A DNA stretch of 64,000 nt, taken from assembly GCA_951217055.1 (NCBI GenBank), contig OX578279.1, positions 74,331,131 through 74,395,130 of the forward strand, written 5' to 3'. The notes under the pieces were generated by a model. It did no database searches. It had not been told where the DNA came from and saw nothing but the letters and a program-made list of their open reading frames with translations. Shown piece by piece: positions 31,330 through 40,904 of the stretch. The position numbers and the translations under genes were made by a program. Origin of the DNA: Gerris lacustris. Taxonomy: Eukaryota; Arthropoda; Insecta; Hemiptera; Gerridae. Every line of letters begins with the position of its first letter. Position 1 is the first letter of the stretch.

Positions 31330-31545
31330 TTTTTAAGAGGGGTAAATAGTTATTTATGTAACTAGGCAGCAAAATGGAATTTTACTGACGAGTGATTAGA
31401 TTAGCCTCCGAGCCGAAGGCGAGGACAGGCTACGATAATTAACTGCCGAGGCTAAGCCGAGGCAGGTAATTTACCTATTTGACTGCCGAGGCGAAGCCGA
31501 GGCAGGCAATGAATAAACGAGTCAGAAATGTTTCTTTGCTGCCTT
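31330..31545. repeat. GCCGAGGCAGG repeat, copy 1 (copy 2 at 36960-37210)
   Basis: Common order with 36960-37210: GTTATTTATGT-ACT-GGCAGCAAAATGGAATTT, GGAGCCGAAGGCGAGGA, then GAGGCGAAGCCGAGGCAGG, and the ACATACAATAT-TTATCTACT end. In this copy the GCCGAGGC block is duplicated (about 31445-31466 and 31485-31506). Non-coding. Confidence 0.5.
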
Positions 31546-31596
31546 GTTGCATACAATATTTTATCTACTTGCGCAAGAAAAATGAAGCTGCTAAAA

Positions 31597-31657
31597 TGTT
31601 ATCTTTATTAATATAACATAGTTAATAACTATGTGTCATATTAATAAAGATAATAAC
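31597..31657. repeat. Imperfect 60-base palindrome
   Basis: GTTATCTTTATTAATAT and ACATAGTTAATAACTATGT, followed by ATATTAATAAAGATAATAAC, form nested inverted repeats with few mismatches. Confidence 0.65.
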
Positions 31658-32203
31658 ATATGTATTAACTAAAATTAATGTTCAAATAAGAAACTTGGGA
31701 ATAATAACAATAACAATAAGTGAAAAACAAACTCAATCTATAACAACAAAATACAAAACACACGTTTATAACACACATAACTTCTGAATGAATAATGCAC
31801 GCAATATAAAATATTTATTTATATTTTTACTAAAAAATTAATAAAAGTGTTAAAGATATCTTCTATTGCTTAAAAGAAAAGAAGTAACCAGGATACATCA
31901 AGTAAAGTAGCTAGTCTAATCTAGAAAGACTTCAATAATAAAAATAATATGGATGTTCAATGTTTACATGACGCTACAGTATAGTCAGTGACTCTACTAT
32001 TTTTTTTAATTAAAGATCTACTAATCATTGAACTTATTTAACAGAATTAACAAATATAAACAAATTATTTTATTATTAAAACGTTTATTTATTATTAAAT
32101 ATTACTTATTTAACTATAATATATAATGTTATAAGATAGAGATAATAGTATAAACTGTTCTTGCCAAAATAAGAGGTTATGACACCCAGTGGTAAACACT
32201 GTT

Positions 32204-32253
32204 ACTTTCTCTGCCTAGGCAGGGAAATATTTCCCTGCCTAGGCAGAGAAAGT
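32204..32253. repeat. Perfect 50-base palindrome
   Basis: Begins ACTTTCTCTGCCTAGGCAGG and is exactly equal to its own reverse complement over 50 bases, centred on GAAATATTTC at 32228/32229. CCTAGG occurs in both arms. A related GGGAAATA...TTTCC phrase lies at 32303-32332. Confidence 0.9.
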
Positions 32254-32691
32254 ATTTTCCTGACTGTTTTAACTACTTTCCTGCCTGTTTTTAATATTTT
32301 AATGAAAAATCAGGGAAATAGTACTTTCCAGCCTAAAAACAGTTAGGTAATGTTTAATTTTGCTGCCGCGAGTAGATAAAATATATTTTGTTAACTTTTC
32401 GGACACCTAGAATATAAAGAAAAATAAAAAGTATTATAATAAGTGCAAAAAATCTAATGTTGAAACAGAGGGGGAGATGCAACAGACAGGGTGACGTGCC
32501 TTTAGCAAAATTGTTTATATTATACTAGAAAGAATTTTCCAAAAATCTATAGTATGGAGTACGAAACTGACAGCATACATGTCAACAGTGATTGGCTGAA
32601 TGAATTAGATTTTGCTGACGATATCTGTTTAAAGAAAATAGTTTTTAAAAGTTTCTTGTGATTTGTACAAATCGATTATATAAATTATTAT

Positions 32692-33230
32692 AGTCCAGGA
32701 GATAGCGTGCAAAAAAATGTCTGACTAACATCAAACTAGAATTTTGTCTACAAGTCAATCTTTTAGTGCCTTTTAAGAATATGAAATCGGCAAAGTTCTT
32801 TTGTGGGATATAGCTACGCAATAAACATTTGAAACGAACAAACCGGTGGGAAGCAGTCATGTCCCGTCTTTTATGGTGGACAATGTGATTTTCATGATCC
32901 TGAGTACAACATTTTGTCGCTTGAGAGGTTAGTTATTTAAATATTGCTATAAAATTAAAGAGGTCTATCAAGTGGCAAACTAACATCAACTTGATATTCG
33001 GTCTACTAACTAATTTCGTACTCAGGATCATGAAAGTCACATTGTCCACTATAATTGGTTGGATATGCCCCTCTCCACCGGTTTGTTTCTTCAAATGCTT
33101 ATAGCCTATATATATATGCGCCCCGCGGACGAACTTAGCCGATCACATATCCTTAAAAAAGATTGACTTGTATACAAAATTCTATCTTGATGTTAGTCAG
33201 ACACATTTTTTGCTTGCTATCTCCTGGACT
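32692..33230. mobile_element. Foldback element family F, intact copy
   Basis: AGTCCAGGAGATAGCGTGCA at the left mirrors TGCTTGCTATCTCCTGGACT at the right. Inverted similarity continues through TAGTCAGACA, CCGATC-type, ACCGGTGG/CCACCGGT, GTGGACAATGTGATTTTCAT and ATCCTGAGTAC to a centre near 32960. The second copy (46570-47970) shares the whole order. The frame 32645-32860 minus is incidental. Confidence 0.75.
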
Positions 33231-33269
33231 ATTAGTGTACTAATAGTCCAGACATGATCCTATAGGATC

Positions 33270-33890
33270 ATGCCCCTACTTGATTTATTCTTATAAAGTA
33301 AAAGTGTAGTCTATTTAAATGAATATAACAATTTGTGTTTAAAAGGTGAGGATCTAATTCCTCTGGTAATACGGCTCAAAGATGCTGAATATTAGGTCTT
33401 GGTGAGGTGACTCACTTATCTTGTCACTTTAAAATGCAGCGTAGGGCCTTTACGAATTCTCGCTGCCTCCTTCTGTCTAGGTCTAGACTAATCATCTTTA
33501 CTTCATGCCATTTTGCCCCAGTGCGTCTTTCTTTTTCTTATCGTACGTCTTTATGTCATTTTTTGGTCTCGTATATTTCTTGTTCCTTACGGATTTTACT
33601 TTAAGGATTTCCGCTCCATTGGATTTTCTTGTTGTTCCTTAGAGTATGACCCAATCAAGTCTAATTTCCTTTCTCTCTGTTGTTTGTCTCTAGTCCACAG
33701 GTCTTTATTTTAGATCATTTCCGATCAAAAGACCCTTCTCCCTTTTTTTATATGAGGTAGATGACAACATAAAGATGTTTCGATACGTTTTTGTTTACGC
33801 AATCAACTTTTAAAAAGTATAAACTTACAAATATACAAATTTTATTCACTAAATAAAAATTATTTTAAGCAAAATAAAATACATGGTGCA
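33270..33890. other. Spacer, no gene supported
   Basis: T- and C-rich plus strand yields two overlapping open frames (33407-33604, 33513-33713) without domains or splice context. No structured element recognised. Confidence 0.4.
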
Positions 33891-33894
33891 AATA

Positions 33895-34524
33895 CAGGGT
33901 GAGAAAAAAAAAAAATAAAATAAAAAAACCGCACTTTTTTGAACACTTATAGCTCAGCTTCTGTAATAGATAGAGATATGGGGTTTGCGGGGTCTGAAAA
34001 CTATATTCTTCTACTTTAAATTTCATATCTATAACTTTAAAAACGATTGGGTGAAAGCCATGATATAACAGTTTGAAATAGGGTCTTAAAAAAGTCGTTG
34101 TCTGGGTAGTAATCGTTATCTGGTATTATAGTTTTGATAAAATAATTAAGTAATTTAGCATTTGATCTTCATTTTCAGGCAACATTGTGCTTAACATTAA
34201 AACATCTTCAATGTTTGTTACAACACTGAGGGCCTCATCCCACTTACTTACAAAGACCCCCCCCCCCCCTCCTCACCCTTATAAAATAATTATTCTATCA
34301 AAACTATAATACCAGATAACGATTACTACCCAGACAACGACTTTTTTAAAGACCCTATTTCAAACTGTCATTGCATGGCTTTCACCCAATAGTTTTAAAT
34401 TTATAGATATGAAATTTAAAGTAGAAGAATTTTGTTTTCAGACCCCGCAAACCCCAACTCTATCTATTACAGAAGCTGAGCTATAAGTGTTCAAAAAAAG
34501 TGCCGTCTTTCTTGGCCCACCCTG
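33895..34524. mobile_element. Foldback element with ~240-base arms, TA target
   Basis: Ends CAGGGTGAG and (reversed) CAGGGTGGGCC lie next to TA on both sides. Arms 33930-34150 and 34280-34510 are inverted copies: TTATAGCTCAGCTTCTGTAA, GACCCCGCAAACCCC, TTCTTCTACTTTAAATTTC, GTCGTTGTCTGGGTAGTAAT. The central spacer contains a C run. Ends resemble those of 24647-25512 only in CAGGGTG, so it is a related but distinct family. Confidence 0.78.
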
Positions 34525-35139
34525 TATAATTATACTGGCATAGAGATAAGACACTCTAGTCCCTGTTGATTCGAAGTTATTAGCTCTGTGAAGCATTTTT
34601 ATTAACACAGAAGCATTTTTATTAACAGAGCTAATAACTACGAATTAAAATTAAAAGTATGATACATTCTAAGCCTGTATGACTATTATGCTTAAAGCAT
34701 TTTTTTTAGTCAATTTTTAGGGTCCTTAAGCAAAATCAAGGACCCTAATAATATCCTGCATGTGTTTGTCGTTAAAGCAGTTGTATCCTAAAAAGAAAGT
34801 ACTCAACACATAAATTATATTAGGGAAGCTCCCAAAAAAATGCGTCATGTGTGTGTGTCGGCAGGGGGGGGGGGGGGTAAATTAAAGAGGGTGTTGCCCT
34901 GAGTAAATAAATCCTTAAAAATTGCGTTTTTCATCTCCTCTTCTATTTTTTTTTTCTTATAATCCTAAAATAACGGTGAGCTAAAGTCTGCGGAGTAGTT
35001 GTACTGTGTTTAGACAATACAAATGCATATATACAGGCGTTTATTTCATGTCATTTTAAATGACGTTATAAAAGAATTAGTAATAAAAAAGTTTTTTTTT
35101 TAAACAAGTTATTGAAGCGAGCGTAGCGAGCTTCCTACA

Positions 35140-35158
35140 TTCAACGAAATATGCTCCG

Positions 35159-35230
<72 letters not shown>

Positions 35231-35510
35231 AGTAACGTTTACGCGTGTGACGATAACTTGAGTAAAAGTTGACCGATTTAGTTGAAATTTGGTATACATG
35301 TTCCTCTTACTAATACTCAGGCTAAGTTCGTTGGACAGCGTGATCCGTCCATGAGTTCGCGCGCAACGCTCGCGTAAACGAGAGGTACAAAAATTAAATT
35401 GGAATTTCAGGACGGGAAAAGATTCTATCATCATCTACTCGATGAGACGAACATTTTTTTCAAATAACATTTTTTACTAAAACCAACAGCGACACCGCTA
35501 TGACTTAATA
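35140..35510 (-). repeat. Copy of the GACA-tract family with an expanded (TCTG)n
   Basis: The TCTG tract at 35159-35229 has about 17 units, against 2-5 in other copies. The flanks (CGTTTACGCG, AAATTTGGTATACATGTTC, TTCGTTGGACAGCG, AACAGCGACACCGCTATGA) match 29100-29565 and 45400-45830. The tandem DRQT-like frame here is only the tract translated. Confidence 0.7.
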
Positions 35511-36193
35511 AAGATCGCTAAAACTATTAAAGCGGACCTAAACGTTTATAATAGAGAAAACAACCTTTTTACCGATATCTTACGTTCTAACGAAACGATT
35601 TTAATAAAACTTCATATACACCATCTAATGCACAATTGAAACAGGTATGCAAAATTTCAATTTGATACATGCAGTAGTTTGTTTGTAGCAAAGAGATACA
35701 AATTATAAATATTGAAATAGAGATGTGTGGTTAGAAGAATAGTAAGAATGCGGGGTGGTTCCCTTACTACTAGCCGCTGCACTACTACCAGACCCATTAT
35801 CTATCAACTCATCATGATTCACAATAATCTTTTTTTTCAATATTCAATTCATATTTATTACTATACGCTCGCTTCAATGATAGAGCCACGCGATGCCTAG
35901 TTTATTGGCATAAGTAACAAAACAAACAAAGTTTTGAATGGCCGTGCGCCATCTTGAAAAAGGCTGGATTGATTATGCTGGTTTTCAAATTCGTGCAATT
36001 TCATAGATTACCTACGGACCCTTTGTGTTTACTAAAAGTGCAACCAAGGTGCAACTTTATTTAATTTATTATTTTGTGGTTGAAAATACGTTGCATTGCG
36101 ATTGATAGATTTATTTTTGAGTATATAATTCAAGATGCTACTATGATTTATATTCCTAATGAATCCAAAAAAGGTTCTTAGCAAATTTTTTTT

Positions 36194-36842
36194 TTAAACA
36201 AGTAAGGCGCGCTTCACGTAAGTACGTGCGGCGATAATCGCAGGTTTCTGTACATTAAAGTTAAAATTATTAAATGTAATATAATTGCACTAATTTTAAT
36301 AGTAATATTCTTTTTCTACACTTCAAGACCTTTAAGTTGATGTATAACATGTCATAGTTACTAAAAACTTTTTTTAGTCCCCCGCCATAATGCCCGCCAT
36401 CTTAAAAATATTACGTGTGAAATTTTAATAGTTGCGTATTTTTTTTTCTTCATTTCAAGACCTTTATATTGATATATTACATGTCATGGTGACTAAAAAC
36501 TTGTTTTTATTCACCCACCATATTGGCCGCCATCTTGAAACTTTAAAGTGAAAAATTTTAATAATTGCATATTCTTTTTCTACACTTCAAGACCTTTAAA
36601 TTGATATATAACATGTCATGGTGACTAAAAACTTTTTTTTTTAGTCGCCCGCCATCTTGAAAATATTAAGTGTGAAAAAGCCAAAATGTGTCCAGTTGTC
36701 TCAAATGCCGAGATGCACCTGTGCGCCGAATTTCATGTTCCTAGCTATAGTAGTTTATGAATTGAAACAAGCAACGGACAGACACCAACGGACAGACAGA
36801 ACCGTTATATAAGGTTTCTATTTGTACTTTGTACAGAAACCT
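36194..36842. repeat. Composite repeat with internal ~130-base tandem units, copy 1
   Basis: The left flank (AAGGCGCGCTTCACGTAAGT, GCGATAATCGCAGGTTTCTG) and right flank (CCAGTTGTCTCAAATGCCGA, CAACGGACAGAC, TTTGTACAGAAACCT) are shared with 37312-38117. Between them lie three or so tandem units, each with TTCAAGACCTTTA, ATAACATGTCATGGTGACTA and GCCGCCATCTTGAAA phrases. The ends carry AGGTTTCT/AGAAACCT inverted motifs. Non-coding. Confidence 0.65.
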
Positions 36843-37311
36843 AAAAGGGGGAAGAAATTAAATAAATTAGACAGTATTGGGTCGTATAAGCATAACATCA
36901 ATAAAATACGTGAGAGGATTATAGGATGCGAGGAAGCTATGTGCCACACTAATTGGCAGACTTTTGAATGTAAAAGAATAGTTATTTATGTTACTGGGCA
37001 GCAAAATGGAATTTAGCTGACAAGTTTTTTGTTTTAATTCGGAGCCGAAGGCGAGGATAGACTAAACAAATTTACTGCAGAGGCGAAGCCGAGGCAGGAA
37101 AATATGAATTATCTGGTAAGGTGTTACCGAAGCAGATATAATCTTTAAACGAATCAGGAATGTTTCCTTTAATCCATAGTTACATACAATATGTTATCTA
37201 CTAAAGGCAGAAAAATTAGTCTAAAGATTTTTTATTATTACAATTTTTAGAGGTATATTTTCAAAAAGATAGTAGGTAAATATTTAGCAGAATATATACG
37301 CTTAAGTATAT

Positions 37312-38117
37312 AAACAAGTAAGGCGCTCTTCACGTAAGTACGTGGGGGCGATAATCGCCGGTTTCTGTACATTAATGTTAATTAATGTTAAAATTATTAA
37401 TTGTATTATAATTACACTAATTTTAATAGTAATATTCTTTTTCTACTCTTCAAGACCTTTAAATTGATGTATAACATGTTATGGTAACTAAAACAATGTT
37501 TTGTCACCCGCTATATTGGCCGCCATCTTGAAAATTTTAATAATTGCATATTATTTTTCTACATTTCAAGACCTTTAAATTGATATGTAACATGCCATGG
37601 TGACTAAAAACTTGTTTTTATTCACCCGCCATCTTGAAATTTTTAAGTGTAACATTTTAATAATTGCATATTCCTTTTCTGCACTTCAATACCTTTAAAT
37701 TGATGTATAACATGTCATAGTTACTAAGAACTTATTTTAGTCGCCCGCCATATTGGCCGCCATCTTGAAAATATTACGTGAGAAAATTTTAATTGTTGCA
37801 TATTCTTTTTCTTTATTTCAAGACCTTTAAATTGATATATGTTCAATATGTTGATATATGTTGTCATGGTGACTAAAAACTTTTTTTTAGTTGCCCGCCA
37901 TACTGGCCGCTATCTTGAAAATATTAAGTGTGAAAAATCCAAAATGTGTCCAGTTGTCTCAAATGCCGAGATGCACCTGTGTGCCGAATTTCATGTTCCT
38001 AGCTATAGTAGTTTATGAATTGAAACAAGCAACGGACAGACACCAACGGACAGACAGACAGACAGACAGACAGAGCCGTTATATAAGGTTTCTTTTTTTA
38101 CTTTGTACAGAAACCTA
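37312..38117. repeat. Composite repeat with internal tandem units, copy 2
   Basis: The same flanks as 36194-36842 but with four or five internal units, and a GACAGACAGACAGACAGACA tract near the right end where copy 1 has a single GACAGACAGA. The difference in unit number shows the array changes length inside a mobile repeat. Confidence 0.65.
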
Positions 38118-38817
38118 AAATGAACAATGTGGGAGAGTTCATAACATGCTATGTATAGTAACTAGTAACCTTTTCTTAAAATTGTGCTGCCTGTTTATTA
38201 TTTTGCTGACATTTTGATATTTTGCTGAAACTTTATTATTTTGCTGCATGATTTTTTTGACATGTTAAAATAGAATCAAGAAAAATGACATTTTGCAGAT
38301 TGAAAACAGTTCAACAATGCTTAATGCTGCTGTGATAGATAAAAACATTTATTGAATGTGATGCATAACACACCTGCAAGTATAGCACAGAGTAAATATT
38401 CGATTGTTTATTTATTTAAAACTTAAAGGCCTGCTAGTCCTTCAACTTTTAATGGACTGTTTGTTTTATCTGAAAGCAGTAAACAGGTTTAAGTTACTTT
38501 CAAGCCCTTTGTAGACCTTTTATTGGTTGGTATAAAAATAGATTTACTTGACTTGGAAGGTGTCCCCAGGTGAGCTTTCACGGCTCTAGTAATGGGCTAA
38601 TGGACAGTCTTGCATTATTTACTTCCAGACGTCTTCCAATAAGAAATTCTCCTCGCAAGGAAACGGAATTAAGATTTTTTTTTTCCACCCTTTTAACTAA
38701 TTTTCTTTCCTATTTTTAATTTAAGAGTTCTCCTTTTTTAATTTATTTATTCCGTCTATTCTTCTTCTTGTATGTACTTAAAAATAGAGTTCCTTAATTT
38801 CCTTATTATATATTTAA

Positions 38818-39635
38818 TTTTTAGGGTCCGTAGGCAAAACCAAGGACCCATATATTTTCAAAATAATTAAGAGAAGAGCAAATCAACGTGCTCCTCTTGA
38901 TACGTTTATAAAATGAATATGTAATAAACAGGTCAAGTGTGTTCTAGTCAGCACACAGCGAGGGTCCGTAGGCCAAACTATATAGTGTTTAACTGTAAAG
39001 TGTATAAACAGTGTTTTTTTAAAATGCTAAAAAGCTTACTTTGAACCATTCAAAGGGTCTGATATTCTCAAAACACACTCTGATAAAGTATTTTTTTGCC
39101 ACTGAACCGGACTACAACCATATAAATACATCGAAAAGACCATAATTATAAAAAAAAACGAATTTTGTCAATAAAAAATAAAATAATATTTTTTTCGAAA
39201 TTTCCAAAAAGTGGTATCTTTACTTTTGGTCGAAGAATGTTCAGGAATTTTTTCAGATTTTTTGCACTTCACATAAGCGAGAAAGAGGGAGGGGGGGGCA
39301 CGTTTCAAACCCGCTTCAAACTCGCCTACGCTCGCCCTATCAAAGTTATAATCAAAGAATTATATATTTTTGTAATCAGCTCGACGTACCCTTTCATATG
39401 ATACCCCTCACGGTGTCGAAAAAAAATAAAAATATTTTAACCCTAATTTTTTTGAATAGATTTTTTTTAAGTCGCTATATTTTTAAAATATGTGGGCAGG
39501 TACAAGACACATACATGCCAAATTTCAAAGTGATCGGACGAAAGGTGTAGCCGTGAGAGCACGCGAGAGGACGGACGGACAGACACACGCAGGAAAATAT
39601 AAGGGTCCTTGGTTTTGCCTACGGACCCTAAAAAT
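38818..39635. mobile_element. MITE with ~32-base TTTTTAGGGTCCGTAGGC inverted ends
   Basis: TTTTTAGGGTCCGTAGGCAA at 38818, continuing AACCAAGGACCC, is repeated in inverted form at 39603-39635. Next to the right end lies a CGGACGGACAGACACACGC tract and GTGAGAGCACGCGAGAGG. A third end with the same neighbours is at 57237-57330, and a diverged one at 34716-34752. Non-coding: the frame 39165-39401 is incidental. Confidence 0.68.
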
Positions 39636-40085
39636 AGTACGTTAAGCGTCTAGTGCGGAAAGTAGCATTTTGAATGCGAGTGTGGAGTTTGCACCTGAGT
39701 GATAGCGAGGGTAGTAAAACCACACGAGCAAAGCAAATTGTCGTTTTCGCACGAGTTGCGTACCGTACTTTATCTACGATTGTTGAACATTGTTAGATTT
39801 TAATAATAAATACAGACAACATTCTTTTAAATAAAGTTCCTGTACGTAAGTTCGTATTTCTCTTTTGATAAAGATGACATTAATTCATTAGTTGTATTTT
39901 GTGCCTAATTAATTATTTCGTGTGGCGTATTTTTCTCCTCATTTTCGTCATAATCACTTAAATCTTAAATCACTCATTGTTTTTCACTAAAAACTCGATA
40001 TAATCGTGCGTTAAGGTAAAGAAGAAAATAATTCTTCTTTTTTACCGCACTAGGGCGGAAAAAAAGAGTACTGCGAAAAGACTGT
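39635..40085. repeat. Dispersed repeat family G
   Basis: Phrases GCGGAAAGTAGCATTTTG, GAGTTTGCACC, GTAAAACCACACGAGCAAAG, GCGTACCGTACTTTATCTAC and a TTTACCGCACTAGGGCGG segment place it with 49207-49784 in the same orientation. Confidence 0.6.
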
Positions 40086-40167
40086 CAAAGTACTGCCAGA
40101 ATTCAAAAAATTGAATAAAAATAATGTATACATTTTTGAAAAATGATTATAAAAAAAATCAGTTAGT

Positions 40168-40196
40168 TTCTAAACTGTCACCCATCCAAGTACTTT
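40168..40196 (-). repeat. 5S-rRNA-like fragment, copy 3
   Basis: AGTACTTGGATGGGTGACAG on the minus strand with the same AACTAACTGATTT flank as the two larger copies, cut off at a poly-T. A truncated member of the 5S-derived family. Confidence 0.5.
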
Positions 40197-40736
40197 TTTT
40201 TTTTTTTTTTTAGGATAAATACAAATTATGTTATAAATACGCAAATTTTTATTGAACTTATTTATATGGGTTTAAATATAATAAACTCTTTTAAAACTGC
40301 AATACGGTTAAATTAAAACTCATTTAATCACATCTCATCTAAAAAAGAATATAAATGCTGTCACTCATGTCCCTTTGTATTGTTAATGCTCTCTTTGAGC
40401 TTCATGCAAATCTGTACTTCCGCTAACATGACAAGGGGCTCTTATAGTTATGTAGTCGTAGCAAATTGGATAATGCACGGTATAAATTGTTGAAGAAGGT
40501 TCACAATTGCCTTGACGAAATTCACTGGGGTAGGGGGAATGATTTAAGAGGAAAATTGAAGAGGGGTGAGAGGAATCAGTGGGGTTTCATTGGTCGCTTT
40601 CAGGCTGTGACTGGTCCGATAAGAAACATCTTTTCTTTAGCCTTAGAGGTCACGTGTGTCAGAATAATGGAGATGGAATCTCCTCTAGAGAGATCCGACG
40701 GCCTAGGACCTTGTCCTTGCCAGGCCATCCCGAGTC

Positions 40737-40768
40737 TATATAACGTCCCGGTGTGGTCGAGGGTCAGT
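40737..40768 (+). promoter_or_regulatory. Core promoter of the odorant-binding protein gene
   Basis: TATATAA at 40737-40743 and an arthropod-type initiator TCAGT at 40764-40768. If the A of TCAGT (40766) is +1, the TATA box starts at -29, the expected spacing. The resulting leader to the ATG is 88 bases. Confidence 0.65.
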
Positions 40769-40853
40769 CCAGTTGACAGGCGCACAACAAGCAAACGAAA
40801 TAGACCGTATTATTGGCGGTCTGATCAGTCCGCAACATAGATATACTGAAGTG

Positions 40854-40904
40854 ATGAAGCCTCTTGTTCTAGCATCCGTGGCCCTTCTGTTACTAGCCAG
40901 CCAG
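40854..40904 (+). CDS. OBP exon 1: signal peptide
   Basis: Encodes MKPLVLASVALLLLASQ, a charged start, hydrophobic core and small residues before the cleavage point, then donor CAG|GTCAGA in phase 0. The location 88 bases after a TATA/initiator pair supports this ATG. Confidence 0.85.

Noticed and set aside
35141..35434. 97-codon minus-strand frame with repeated DRQT
   Set aside because: It is the TCTG microsatellite plus flanks of a dispersed repeat; frames in other copies differ and are interrupted.
40466..40840. 124-codon plus-strand frame just upstream of the OBP start
   Set aside because: It overlaps the TATA box, initiator and leader, has no domain and shadow frames on the other strand; treated as promoter region.
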